Below the pieces are notes generated by a model. It did not search any database. It was not told where the DNA came from and saw only the letters and a list, made by a program, of their open reading frames with translations. This document shows, in pieces, positions 39,901-54,900 of a stretch of DNA of 64,000 nucleotides. The DNA lies in assembly GCA_035578905.1 (NCBI GenBank), contig JAQJVL010000326.1, forward strand, positions 186,001-250,000. The letters are read 5' to 3'. The translations under genes and the position numbers were made by a program. Source of the DNA: Stictocephala bisonia. Its lineage: Eukaryota > Arthropoda > Insecta > Hemiptera > Membracidae. Every line of letters starts with the position of its first letter. Position 1 is the first letter of the stretch.

Positions 39901-42900
39901 TACATCTAGTACTGAAACTAGACCAATAATTGGTGAGTGGTTTGAATTTAGATACGGTATTTAGGCCTAATTAATTAGCTTGGCCAATAACTATATAATT
40001 AATATCTTAAAATTTAACTATGTTAAAATTAACTGTGTTAAAATTTAACTAGAGTTTGAGTGTTTGATTGAGTTTAGACCACTGTGTCTGACTCAGACTG
40101 CAATCTATTCTAATCTAATAAGCAATGTTTGTTTGTGAATTTATCACTAGTCATATATAGGCTACATATTACCTACTATTGTGTAGTGGTAATTTAATTT
40201 TTTATGTGACTTTTATGATTCCTTTGGTTTCTACTTTCTGTGTAGGTATTTTATTTGTTTATACATGCACAGCAGCACAGCATGAATATCTATCATAGTA
40301 ATTTTATATCTTTCTGTGATAATATGATGTAAAAAATGCACCACACTCGCTTGCACATTCATTATTTATGAGGCCATGTATCTACTCTACTGTATAGGTA
40401 CATCAGCATCAGCTAGGCTGAGCTAGGCTATGTACTAAAATTGGGCTCGGCAGATTTAGTCCTAATAGTATGTTTTTCCAATGCAGGTGAAAGAGGTTTT
40501 GTTATATCTTTACAATGTTATTAAAATTGGCTTTAAATTATATGTTATATGTAACTAAATGATATTTTGACTTGCTATTTTTTATTGCAGCCTCAGTCCC
40601 AGGAAATGAGATTGAAAAGGAAGTTACAGCTCAAGATAACGCTGAAGAAAGTATTGATGAAGAAGTAACATGCCTAGGGCTAGGGCATCAACAAGAAAAT
40701 TGTGCCAAACCTCCAACAAGTCCTACGTCAAGCAGTGAACTGATCGGCGTAAATGATCAAGTAAGTAGACATGCCAAGTACAGAATACTTATATTATATT
40801 TTTCAACATAACAACATATGCTGTTTTATCGCCCTAAACATGGAATATTTACGATAAAATATTCCATGGTTACATGGAAGTAAACAGTATTACTTCCATG
40901 TAAACATGGAATTACAGTAAGTCCCTATTGTTATGATCATGTTTGTAAGAAAAAAATACTAATGCATTGCAATCTACTTACAGGTGGAATGTAGCCGGAC
41001 GAATAAAATTAATGAAACTTGTTTAAACACCGGAGAACCCCATTTTCCAGACCAGATCATCGATCCAGAGGTGAAAAAACGAATTATTGAATTAGGACCC
41101 TATCAACCAGTTGGCCCATTTCCATATGATGGAAAACAAGGTAGGTCCTTTTCAGACAATTATTTTACCCTGAAGTCAAAGTCTGGGCTCAAACTGAAAA
41201 GAACTTGGTTGTGCTATTCGTCCAAATTGGATTGTGTTTATTGCCAACCTTGCTGGTTGTTTCCCCAGAAAGGACCTGTAGGAGGATGGGATTCAGGATT
41301 AAGGGACTGGAAACATTTGTCTGATCGCATAAAGACACATGAGAATTCACAGCACCATGCTGATTCCTGCTTGGTTTATGAGCAATGGCGACGTCATGGC
41401 TCAATAGACGATGCACTAGAAAAAGGTTTGAAGGAGGAGCGGAATTTTTGGAGGAAAGTTTTGAAGAGGGTCTTAGATGTCTCCCTTATGTTGGCAACAT
41501 GCAACCTTCCTTTTCGTGGAGACAGTTGGCATATCACTGATAGAAATAAAGGTAATTTTCTATCATTGATTGAATTGCTGTCAAAATATGACACTATCCT
41601 AGAAGATCTAATTACAAGGCCTAGTGGTACTGTTAATTATCTCAGTCCAACAATTCAGAATGAAATTATTTCTCTGATGGCTAGTGAAGTGCTTAGTGGA
41701 ATTAAAGAAGAGCTTTTGAGTGCGCCTTTTTTCTCCATAATTTACGACACAACACAAGATGTAAGTAAAGTAGATCAGCTAAGCGAAGTTTTTCGCTATG
41801 TAAAGATTGACCATGACCAACTCGGAAAACCTTGTGAGTTGAGAATTTGTGAAACGTTTACATCTTTCACAGCAGTTACTGACCAAACCGCTTCGGGGCT
41901 AGAAGACGTCATCATAAAATCAATTTCAGAAAAAGGCCTTGACATAACAAAATGCAGAGGACAAGGATACGATGGTGCATCGGTCATGAGTGGTGTGTAT
42001 AATGGAGTACAAAAGAGAATCCAAGAACTTGCACCCCATGCCTATTTCATTCACTGTGCCAGCCATAATTTGAATCTGGTTCTTAAAGATGCCGTTGAAT
42101 GCAATCGAGAAATAGCACAATTTTTTGAGACGGTGCAAAATATTTACAGTTTTTTTGGCCACAGCATTGTTCGGTGGCAAGAACTAAAAGTCGTTTCTGG
42201 TTGTACAGAGAATCCGAAGGCTCCTGGTCCTAAAGACAAGGTAACATTAAAGACTTTAAACCCTACACGTTGGGCAGGGAGATATGAAGCTGTGTACGCT
42301 TTAAAGGAAAGGTTCGGTGATGTAATGAAAGCCTTAAATAAAATAATTTTGACAAGCAAAAAGCCAAAGGAAAGGAATGAAGCTGAGGGGCTCAAAAAAA
42401 GGTTAGAATCTTTTAGTTTTGTTTTGGTCTTGACTGTCCAGTGCAAAGTATTAGGGGAAATAAACATTGCCTCAAAATCCTTGCAAACGGAATCTATTGA
42501 TTTAATGACAGCGTACGATCTCCTAGGCAATGCTTTATTGAAAGTAACCGAACTTCGTTGGTCCTTTGAAGAAGTCTGTAGTGAAGGAGAAGAAGTATGT
42601 TCAAAATGGGGGATTACGATTACCCATGAATTTATTAGCCAACGTGCAAGAAAGGTAAAAAAGCACTTTGATGAACTTTGTGAAGACCAAAGACTGACAG
42701 ATCCTAAAAGCAATTTCAGAGTGACAATATTCTTCCCAATGGTTGATACTATAGTGTCACAAATTGACAACCGTTTTAAAGGCATGAAGCAAGTGATTGA
42801 TGCCTATAAAATTGTTCACCCTTCTTTCCTGGCCTCATGTTCAGATGAAGAACTGCGTTGTGAAGCTGATAATTTTGTAAGCAGATTTTCAGATGATGTA

Positions 42901-45900
42901 ACGCCATTGTTCAAAGCTCAGATTTTATCAGTAAGGAATGCTTTTCAATCCAAATTAAAGGATTTCAAAGAAGTAAAAGAAGTTGCAAATCTCCTACTCA
43001 TTGAAAACAGTTCCCTAGCATCAACCTACCCGGATGTACTAACAGCATGCTTTATGTACCTCACAGTCCCTGTGACAGTAGCCAAAGCAGAGAGATCATT
43101 CTCAAAATTAAAACTCATCAAAAACTACCTGCGAAGCTCCATGTCCCAACAACGTCTCACTGATTTGGCTCTTTTGTCTATTGAAAATGACAGAGCCCGA
43201 AAAATAGATTTTGACCGAATTATTGATGTTTTTGCTAGTGTCAAGTCAAGAAGAAAGTCTTTTTAGTAAGTTCAGTTGCATTCTCACTATCAAACTAGTT
43301 GGGCAATTTTAAACTTGAGAATGAGTGGGTATTACCACCATTGATCATATATAATCAATGGTATTACCAGTATTACCATAAACACCATAAATAAATATAC
43401 ATTTTATTGTGTATTCAAAGGTATTACATAATTAATGATATTACTTGTATGTTTATCTACTAAACTATATTGCTTGGATGTAGGCCTAAGAAGAGACTAA
43501 AAAGTTTTAAGACATCAGCACTTATGTCTTTATATATTTATTATCTATTGTGAATAAAATTTGAAAAAATAATTATGTTTTTAATTTTCCTTTCAGCACT
43601 ATAAATAGAATACCAATCACAATGGTAAGCTGAAAAAATAATGGTTCTAAAAACCAAACTAATGGCACCAGGGCCAGGAGTCATACAAATTTGCATATAA
43701 AATCATTACCAGTTTATGACTTACCGTAGAAATTTGTAAACATAGTTTATGCAAACAATTAAGTATTATAGATTTAATAAGAAAAAAAGGTAATAATAAT
43801 AATAATAGGATAATAATAAAAAAAATGCACATAAATTCTAAGCCTAAAGATCCAATTACTGTATGCTTACATCTATTAATTAAAAAAAGTGCGAAATATA
43901 TAACAAAGGGGGGCCCCGAATGGACTTTCTGCCCCGGGGCCTCCAAGGGCCTAGCTACGGGCCTGGCAAAGGCCAATAAATAAAAATAAAAACTATATAT
44001 ATGAAGTGAACATACGAAAAGAAAGTACGTAATTTGCTGAATAAGATGGCATAATTTTGAGTCTAATTTATTGGTTGATTGTCCGTAAAATTACATAGTA
44101 AACGTACCATGTAAAAAGAGTTATGAAACATGACGCTGCCAGTACACACGGGCCAAAAATGAGTCATAGTTCATAACTTTGCCAGCACGAGGTTAAGATC
44201 TTCTAATTTTCTTTTCTTAATACATCTTCAAAAAGCTTAGGCAGTGTGGTTGCATTATTTCGAACAGGAAGGTTGGTCCATACATCTGATAAGTTTAGTT
44301 TGTACTGAATCATACCTTCAGAAATATAACAGTATGCTCTGACATTATGCTCTGACATATAACAGGATCTCCTACACCCTTCCCAGGTCTAATGCTTTTG
44401 TAAAAGAAGTTGTCACATATTTAAAAAAAAAACATGATAGAGATATTAAATAGAGTAGGCTATTGATAATCATCTGGCCTCTTTTCATACTGCCACTTAG
44501 TCTGCAGGGACATTTATTTTCTATTATTTTCAATCATAGGGTGCATTGAGTTGGCCTCCACCTGTGTATGATGGCCTTTTTCTAAGTATTTTTGTTCAAT
44601 GACATTACTGTTTATTATTGCAATGTGGAGAGAAGGGTATTTTTTTTCTGATAGCCGCAGCCATCACTATACAATGTTGGAAGTTGTGAGATTACAAAGC
44701 TGGATTTTATTTTTGCAAAATCATTGGCTTCCAGCCCTCCTTCTGTCTGTGTTTCTTGATTTGAATTAAACACATGTATCACACTCATCCTTCTTAGGTC
44801 AAAAGGGACTTAGTTTTTGGCACCAACTTTTTTATAAAATAGATATAATTGTCTTTTTTACGTCTAGTTAGGCTCTAGATACATTCTTGACGAATTCTTC
44901 CAGCAATAATTTGACTCAAGTTTGGGTGGGCTGAGAAAAAGTCATTAAGAGATTGTGCTTCTTTGGATTACCACAGTTTCTTAGCTGAAGGAACTACATC
45001 AAAATCATTTTCCTCATTATTTTCTTTGGATGATGTAGCAATTGTTTTGTTTTCTAGCCATTGTGAGGAGTCCACTCGCCGTTACATAAAGTGTTTAAGA
45101 ATACATCAGCACACTATCAGTAAAGATTCACTTGTTTTCAGTTAGTATTCAGATGAAAAGTTTATCTTAATCTGCTCACTATATTTCCTGTCACGAGCAC
45201 TTTTAGCCAAAACTTTCTTTGTTAAAAATCTCACAGATAATTATTTTCCTTTTCACTCTAGTTTCCAAAATTCATTAAAATGTTGTTCTCTGACAGATTC
45301 AGAATGAAAACTGTAAACATTTGATTGAGCTGTTGTCTTTTCTTTGGCATTTACATCTTGGTTTCATTTTCCTTTCTTCTTTCCTTAAATCGTATTTCCA
45401 GGCACCATCTGCACATCTCTTTTTCCCACAGTAAGTCCTGCCTAACTTCCTTGCAGTTTTCCACTCACTGATGTTGAAAAAAATATAGCTAAGCATACTA
45501 CAAATTTCAAAACGTAAACACAGTATAAAGATTGATCCAAACTTTTATCTATTTCGTTTTACTAATAAGATGCCAGCTGAAAGAAATGGTTGGTTACTTG
45601 TTATTTACAAACATTTACCATAGAACTGCTTTTACTTTTGTTCAGAATTTCCAAACAAGCATTTTTCATAAATCCATCTAGGCACACTCACAAAATCAGC
45701 AAAAAATTATCATGCTGGGTTCTGAAAATGCTGATGGACAAACGTGTCTAAAAGAGGCATTTTAAATACTCATAAGCAATCTTAATTACTGTTGAATGAA
45801 TCCGTAACGGCAGCTGTGGCTTGCCAACAGATAGTGGTACACAGCATGCTTACGCCTTAGACTGACCGCAGCTCTACAATGGGCCAATATCACAGTCTTG

Positions 45901-48900
45901 TTCAATCATGTAAAGATACTTTGCCTCAGATCTAGGAATAAAATATGCTGTTCTATTCATCTTATTAACATACCATTTAATGTTGTCTTTGAAACCCCCG
46001 TAAAAGTGGAGGATAAGTTATTCAGTTTTTAGTGGTACCTTATCTTAGGTTATAAACTTTAACAAATCTTATAAAATATTTCAAGCTGCCTACTTGGATC
46101 ATTTATATCGTACCTTTAAAATAGAAAAATATAATATTAACAAATATACAGACACCCATAAATGATGATGAAATTATACGTAGTCACCTTATTTATTTTC
46201 CAGATAGAAGTTCAGCGTAGAAAAAAAGAACCAATCCCAATTGGTTGGGCCCAAGGTCCAGATGGAAAACCCACCACAGATGCTGAAATTGGCTTCAACA
46301 CCAGAGCACTGATGCCCTTGGGAGGAGAAGAAAAAACTTCTGGGTACAAGGGTTACGGCCTTGCACTTTTAGTTGAAACTCTCTGTGGCATTCTAGCAGG
46401 TATTTTTGTTAACATTAATGAACACATACTGTAATATTTGTATTAATAAGTTTATATAAAATCTTACTACCCATCAAAAGTCAAAATATATTTTTGTAAC
46501 TTCCAAGACAAATTTTAAATACAACTATTTTTTTATGATTGTTTTTAGTTTGTTTTTATTTTATTTATTAACCGGATAAATTATTAATTCTTTTATGCAT
46601 ATATAAAATGACCCTGTTAATAATTATAATTCGTATCTAAAAATGTCTGTGGCTAAAAATAATCATTACATATTGCCTTCACTTGATGAAAAACCTGAAA
46701 AAACAGTTAAGTTTAGTTCCGATTCCATTTCAAATATTGCCATCTAAATCATCTATTATTGTGTCTTTGAAATGAAAACTATCTTGTATTAACACAATGT
46801 AATTTTATTGAACTTGACTATGCAACAATTCAGAGCTTTAATATTAAAAAAAAACGAGATGTTTTTAAAATGATATTAACAGCTGGTTGACTAAAATAGA
46901 GTAATAGGATGGTAAAAGACTTCTTAAAACAGGAATCACAGTTGCCACTATTAAATTTTTTTTTTTTTTTTTTTTGGAATATCTACCACTTGGTTATAAT
47001 ATTTCAGTGGATAAGAAAAAAGGTTTGGACAAACTGTCACAATTTTTGTTCGGAGAAGAGTAGGAGAACCTACCTGACGATCATTTCAAGTCGTACAAAC
47101 ACACCTGCAATAGATATTCCATCTAATAGGAATATTTGTGCCTGTAATTTTGTTAGTTAGTGAGGCCCGCAACCACAGCTGGTTTTAACTGTATTAAATT
47201 TACATGGGACTACACTAGCGCTCCACAATGGACCATAATAACAGCTGATATTTTGAGATTCAAAATTTAACGTTGTATGGAAATGTATTTGTGTACAAAA
47301 TCAATGGTAATAGTTCTTGAAGATTTACATGATACTATTTTGTAATGTATATAAATCTATCTATATACGAGGGGTATCCAAAAAGTAAGTTTCCCATCTT
47401 CATTACTCGCATCAAGTATAACGCTGATAGTTGCGAGGCACAGGGTATTGTGACTTGGTTGTAGTGGCACCCATGACAACCGGTTTGGCAACTGGGAAGT
47501 GCATGCTCAGTCAGTTACGGCTCAGTCGCCATGGAGACACCATTGATTTTTGCCGCCAGTTGTGAGGTGCGTAGTGTAATTCTATTTTTAACTGAAAAAA
47601 TTAATCAGCTGTGGATATTCATCGTCAAGTATGCACTGTATATGGTGAAGGAATAATGTCTATCTAAATGGTTCGCTATTGGCGGGAAATGTTTATTGAA
47701 GGGAGGGAAAATGTGCATGACGATGACTGTATTGGCCGTCCAGCGAAATCTCACGAAAACAATGTCATTGATGCCGTGCAAGCAGTCATTGATTCAGACA
47801 ACGGCTAACACTTGATGAAATTTTGGATAAACTACCCTCTAATATTGATATTAGTCCTTCCTCATTGCATAACATCATGTTTGACAATCTCCAGTTGTCG
47901 AAAATTTGTGCGAGATGGTGCCATGCTTGTTGTCTGACGTTTACAAGCAGAGTCATTGTGCAGCTGCACAAACATTTTTGCAGATATTTGAAAGTGAAGG
48001 TGAATAATAGTCAATGGCATGAAACTTGGATTCACCATTCGACTCCTGAATCAAAATCCCAGAGTATGGAATGGGTAAAGAAAGGAGAGAAAGCTTCTGT
48101 TAAAGGAAAAGTGATTGAGTCAGCAGGAAAAGTGATGGCCTTAATATTTTGGGACTGTAAAGGCTATTGCTAGTCAGCTATCTGCCCAGTGGAACAACAA
48201 TCAATCATGAATGGTACTGCAATGTTCTCATGAGACTTTGTCGCGCCATCTAGAACAATCAACGCATGCTTTTGTCCCACAAAGTTTTGCTGTTTCATTA
48301 CAATGCTCGACCCACGCTGCTTGTGCAGCACAAGATGTTTTGGCAGAGTTTCACTGGAAGATTTTTAAGCAACCTCCTCATTCTCCGGACCTTGTTCCAA
48401 GTTATTTTCATCTGTTTCCACAACTAAAGGATCATCTTGGAGGTAGGAGATTTGCTAGTGATGAAGAGGACAAGGAAGTGGAAAACTGTTTGAAAAACAA
48501 GATGGCAGATTGGTATGAGGATGGAATAAAAAAACTTGTTAAATACCAAAAATGCATAGATTTGAATGGAAATTGTGTAGAAAAGTAGTTTAAAGTTTGT
48601 ATAAAATGAAATAAATAATTGTAGTTAAAACAAAAATTACACTGTCCATTTTTAAGATAGGGATATTTACTTTTTGGATGCCCCTCGTATTTAATTTCAT
48701 AAGGCAAATTGGTTGTGTCAAAATTCCAAGCGCTACTCTCCACCTACGTCCTTCGGAAATGACTTATTTTAAATCTCTAATATTGTAGATGGCAAGAAAA
48801 ATAAGTTTCAAAATCTACCCATTAGCCATCAAAGTTCCCATATCAATCTTATTGAAAGAAAGTTTCTAACTTTAGTGTGTTTTATACTGTGGTAATATGC

Positions 48901-51900
48901 ATTAAATTTTGCATTGTTATTATGATTATGATCTTGTTGTATGTTTATTGTCTATGGTTTTCCGTTTTCATTTTCTATTAATTAATTTGTATTATTCTTG
49001 TTATTTAATTGTTATTTGTGTTCAAGTCATGAATATAATAGATAGGATTATTACTAATTTGTGTCATGGTGTGAGCTGCCATTGTTATTGTTATATTATT
49101 GTATGAAATTGGTTGTTACCGTTGGATGTCAAATAAATAAATAAATAAATAAATTAAATGTTCCAGCTGTTAATAAGAACAATGAAATATTCCAGCTGTT
49201 AATGTTTTATACTATAACTAACAAAGCACAAAGCCAAACCTTTAAGAAGCTGGTATTCACCTGAACAAACCAATATTTACATATTGGCAACTTTATGTTG
49301 TATTTAGTAGAGTAAAATCCTCAGATGGAATTAAATTGTTTATTGAAAATACAGTCGACCAAAACAACAAACAGACAATTCTTACACAAAAAAATATAGT
49401 TTATAGAGAAGTTTTAACACAACAATACTACTTTACTAATTTGAATATATGATGATGAGTTTTACAAAACTTTTAATAATTCAATATTACACATTAAATA
49501 TTTAAGCTGCGTTTTCCTAGCGACGTGATTCAGCTTGTTGTGCTGTGTGCTTTGCGGTTGGCAAAACCACCGATTCCATGTAAACAAATGAGACAGTTTT
49601 CCTAGCAGCACATAGTGCGGCTAATTGTTAACCACGCAGCATGCAGCGTAGTTGGGAGAACTGCCTCTAGGGCAGTCAGTTACTAGCCACGCTAGGCAAC
49701 TTAACTCTGTTGTTGTAACTATGGAGAAATCTTCAACTGATATTATAATGGATAATAAGTTTTTTGCCGATGGCGACAGTTTATTGGTTGATTGTGTGTT
49801 CGGATTCGAAGCCCTTTGGAAATTGAGTCATCCTGAATTAAAAAATAACTTGAAGAAAGATAAAATATGGTGTGGTATTAGGCAAAAAATGAACAAGACT
49901 AGTAAGTAAAGTAAAGGCTTCAAAGTTATATCACCGCTCGCCAGGTCAACAAGATAGGAAAACTGATCTTTAGTCAATCTAAAGTATTCTTAAAATTTTT
50001 CTTCATTGTTTATCAGATGCCTATTAATAAGAATATTGAAAACACCCTCGTGACTTCTGAGTCAGTACATGAATTTCAACTCTCGGACAGACCTATGGCA
50101 ATGTCGACATCTTCGTCCATCCCTTCATCTTCAACCAACAAAATAAAAGCAATACACTTCTCTCTTTGATCTATAGCATAAAACTACTTTAAGAACTGCG
50201 AATCCGCTAGTCACGCGACGCAATGGCGGATTTCTAGGAAAACACTTTTGTGCTACGTTCATTTTTAACCATGCTGTTTCTAACTACGCTGGTTCAATTA
50301 ACTGAAGTTGGAGGAAAACGCAGTTTTAACAGGAAAATTTGTATTTTATTTATTTAGGGGCTTTTGGCCCTACAAGTCACTAGATCTACTTTCATTTCTT
50401 TATTTTTTAAGTTTACTTGCCAGTTCTCATGGCCTGCAGGCCGTTTAAACTTTATTCAACGAGTGAAGTACTGACCGTTAGCTTAGTGGGGATTCAAACC
50501 TTGGACCTTGCCCTCTGCAGTCCGAACCCTTAGCCACTGAGATACCACATTGATAAAGATTCACAAGTGTATCTTTTGCGGTTTGTAAAGTACAATCATA
50601 TTTCAATTACACTTTTACCAGTGATGACTTAGAAAGTTTTTTTCGTTATCTATTTCCAAAAAATGCTTACAACATTTGGCCCTGTGAAGTTTAAACCAAT
50701 TATTGAGAGGGGCACTTTGCAATTATTTACAGTATACAATCGAAAGAAATATTTAATTTATAATACATGTTACTTTAAGGATTACAGAAAAACTTGTAAT
50801 TGTTCAATTTTTTCACAGGCGGTGCTTACGGACCATATGTTCGCAAGTGGATGGTGGGAACCCAGCCAGCCAACTTGGGCCAGTGTTTCATAGCCATCAA
50901 TCCAAAGTGCTTTGCACCCGGTTTTGAGGACCGAATGTCAGACATGATGTCCTCTCTACGCAACCTTGAACCTGTAAGTTTATTTTAACACAACAATGTA
51001 ATGTGTCTTCATAACATATTCTGCAATTTAATAACTTGAACAATTAAGGCATTTTAAAAATTAGTAGATACATGATTAAATTAGGAAAAGATAACTTTTA
51101 CATAGTTGACATAGACATTAATGACCCACTGAATCAGACAAATGTACTGTTCAAATTCTCTCCTATCAATAGATAGATAGAAGGAAATTATCAAGATCTT
51201 TTCTGTTAAACATATACCAGACCAATGTTGAGCGTAAAAAGGTATCTACTACAGGTTAAGTTATGAGCATTATAATAAATATAATTTTGTTGATCTTAAT
51301 CATAGTGTAAACACCCAATTAATTAAAAGTACAGCAGAATGAAGTCCAGTGTGAGACCAGCTTGGCAATGTTAAACTTCTACTTGTGCAAGTTAATGTGG
51401 CAGCGGTTACATGATGGAAAGGACATATTTGAGAAAATAATGTGCAATGTTTCTTAACATTGGATTTATTCATAAGTTAAACAAGTAAACTCTGAGAAGT
51501 TTCTCTCAAAGTTGTTATTTTCTTCTTTTTTTTTTTTTTTTTTTCTTAATTTGACCTTCAAGTCAATTTGCTAGATTCTTATCTCAGAATTAAAAACTTT
51601 GTGAATATTTCCTCACTACACCAACAACTGTGACTTATTTATGTTTGTGTTGCTTAGACTAAATTAATTGACATTAGCAAATTAGTTTAATTCTCCTAAC
51701 GAAATATTTTCATATTAAATATTCAATAGTTACTAACAACATTCTAACAAAAAACTGTAGCAGAATAAATCTCAATAAATCAATGACTTTAATTTTTTCA
51801 GTTTACATTATTTGTATTATGTTCCTTAACTAACATTAAATTTATGAGCAATAAAGAAAATCAGGTGATCGGCTTCAAATACATATCTTTGTATGACACA

Positions 51901-54900
51901 AAGAAAGGCAAGGGAAAAACAGAGGTTGAGTACACTGAATGTGAGTCGAATAAGGAACTTGGTGTATCAAGTAGTTAAGTCTCTAGTTCGTAGCCCAGTA
52001 ACTACTTCCGTTCCCTCTTAAGTATTCTTAAGAGCCCATTTTGATTTACCAGCACTGTCTACTAGCCTAAATTGTAACTGCCACTGAGGGGTTTGCAAGA
52101 AAATGACCTCGGTTTCTTCCTTCTCTGTGACTTTACTCTTTTAATTAAATCTACCACATTAGCATTTTTTCAATGTATTAAGAATGTTTATACACTGAAG
52201 TCAAATTATAATGTCTGTTGACAAAAATATTGTTTTCATAGTAAAATAAAAATATATATTTGAAAAATGAATATATTTATTGCTACTACATTTTAGGCTG
52301 ATCCTGAGAAACCTGTATTGGTCCCAGGAGATCCAGAGAGGACAAATATTGACAAAGTCGCTAAAGATGGTGGCGTACAGTATCATGAAAATCAACTCAA
52401 AGCCTCCGTAAGTATAAAAGCTCAAATTAATTTAATATAAATCCTTTTTGAACTGTGGGAACTTTTTATCATAAATTATAAATGTCTATGTATGATTCTA
52501 ACTTGTTTTTTGTATTGTAATTAGGGGTGTGCGAGTACTCGAAACTTCCGAGTATTTGATCGAGTATTTTACTACTCGAACTCGGCTCAAAGCTTCCGAA
52601 ACTACTCGAAGTTCGATAGAGTAGTTGTATTTCACGAAATATCAGATTTACATCTTAATTTAGTTTTAAGAATAAACAGTTTTATAAGTTATGAATAAAA
52701 ATAGTGTGCTTTCTTGTCTTTTATTTTACCGTTAATCATACGTTATCAGTTTGGTACACATAATTATGAACTAAACAATACGCCTAAGAATAGGTAGTTC
52801 ACGACTACAGTCAAATGAACTAGTCGACGTAGTGAACAAGTTAGTTCATTATGATCTGAACTGGTTCAATTCAAAGTGATCAACAGAGCTGGGAAGGTAG
52901 CAATCACGGCAAGTAGTTACCGTAGTAGTGATCACACATGCTGGTTGTCCGATTCTACTAGTCACTTGTAATCTAACCTAAAACAGCATGAATAAAACAG
53001 AAGTGCTGGTTAGTGTCTTTATGACCCAATAAAGGGGACGAAATATCCAGTTCAAGATGCTCAAAAAGACCTGTTACCGATACAAATCTAATGGTATGTA
53101 CGCCGTGGAAATCATGCATATTTTCGTTCATATCAATAATATTGCTCAATCAAAAGAGTTCCGAGAACGGGTCACTTTACATCCCAAGAATCGAACTTCC
53201 CATCTTTCTAGGCGAAAGTCCATCTTGCTTTTGGTATACGTACGTGCAAGGAAGTGTTCAGCTCCCTTTCGGAACTGAAATTATCGTATATTTCTTGCGA
53301 GTCGATTGAGGTCTATTTTGTTTTTAATCTGAGCAGGGAATCATCCAATGATTTGACGTCAGAAAATACTGTATTGTATCATATAAAATATGGTAATGAC
53401 GTTCTAACAGCATGTGGCACAATATTATTGATTTATTTTCCGTCAAATAAAAAAAAACATATATACATCTGTGGCGAATGTCTATTAATTATTATTCCGT
53501 AAATACCTTAGATTGCCAAAACTGTGTGTAACATTTGCGCATACAATATTTTTTCCTGTCAAATTGTTGAATGGTTTTCTTACTAGGTTAGACAATAACA
53601 CAGTTGGAGTGTAAAAGGTGGTAAAGTACGATGATTTTAATTCGTAAATTCACTGAACGGTAGGTTCTCTGTTCACATTAAAGTCAATGTCAATGTAAAC
53701 TGTAAAACAATCACGAATCAACCCAAGTGATTGAGAAACATGTTGGAAGACCTTTTCTAAACAAAATACGATGAATTTAGAGACTCGGAAAATAATTTTT
53801 ATTCAACCGAAGCCTTATAACACGTCTCATTTTTTGTTTATAATTTAGCTGCCCACAATTTTCACTGAATAACTAGTTGGCACTTAGCTGATATTTCAGA
53901 ACTGCATTTCGTTGCCAATATCGGCTAGACCTATTTTCATACTTGGGAAAGTTGATGATTTTTTAAAACTGAATAAAGTTAAAGTTAATACTCTAAAAAA
54001 GTAACTAATTGAAGTTAAAAGTTAAAATGAATTGAAACAAACTCATTAAAGTTAAAATATTAGAAAATTAACTGAAATTGAAAGTTAAAAGTTAGTTTTG
54101 GAACAGTCAAATATACATAAACCTGTATGATCTTTTATTATTTATAATAGATAAATAGGCCTATTTATAATACATTACTATACAATACTATTAATTAGAC
54201 TATAGCAATTTCTACAGTAATTTTTGTTATATAACTGCCCGAAATCTTAAAAATTAAATATTTAATTTAATTTCTAAAATTGTTAACAAAAACTGTCATA
54301 AGTCTTAAAAGTTTTACATATTTAAGCTATACTTTAAAAAATCAATAACTATCTTATAGGAAATTCACGATAACAAAACTTTTTTTTAATTGGCGCAGAT
54401 AATAAGAAAGGCCAAATAATGTCATGAAATGTTGACTCCAGGTGATTTTTATCAGACTGGAGATGATAAGGAAGGGTCACTGATAAGAAAGTATGGGCCG
54501 ATTAGCGGTAAACAAAAACTTAACAAAATATACTCACTCTATAAGTGAGTGAAAGCAGATCTATTCGTACTAGTTTCGATAAGAAATTACGTTTATTAGA
54601 TGTTTAAGAATTTGCCGTTCTTAGTGCATATTTTATTATTACTGAAATATGTTAATTGAAAATTATGAAAACTATCTAAATTATTTTAAAAATGCAAAAC
54701 TAATTACCATTGATAATATCATTGATATTAATAATTAAAGATAGTATTATCATTATCTTTTCTTTTCGACGGTGCCGATAGCAAAATAATGAAAACAGAA
54801 CGAAATATAGCAATTGTTACTTGAAATATGTTCTGCAATCTTGAAGATAGTTTATTCTGTTGCATGGTACCATATAATGGATTGATTTTACCAAGTAAGC

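Larger units (their letters stand above)
39193..43965 (+). mobile_element. hAT transposon with ZMYM1-like transposase, apparently intact
   Basis: 4773 bp flanked by a perfect 8-bp duplication GCAAAGGC (39185-39192 and 43966-43973). Ends CAGGGCCGTAGCTAGGC (left) and CAGGCCCGTAGCTAGGC (right, complemented) differ at one base. The subterminal regions are strikingly GC-rich with nested palindromes (GGGGCATTGCCCC near 39221, GGGGGCCCCC). A GC-rich promoter-like stretch at about 39530-39640 precedes the three-exon transposase, and an AATAAA at 43553-43558 follows it. Confidence 0.93.

Noticed and set aside
42144..42785. 213-codon reverse ORF opposite the hAT transposase
   Set aside because: It is the antisense shadow of a conserved coding exon and lacks domain features.
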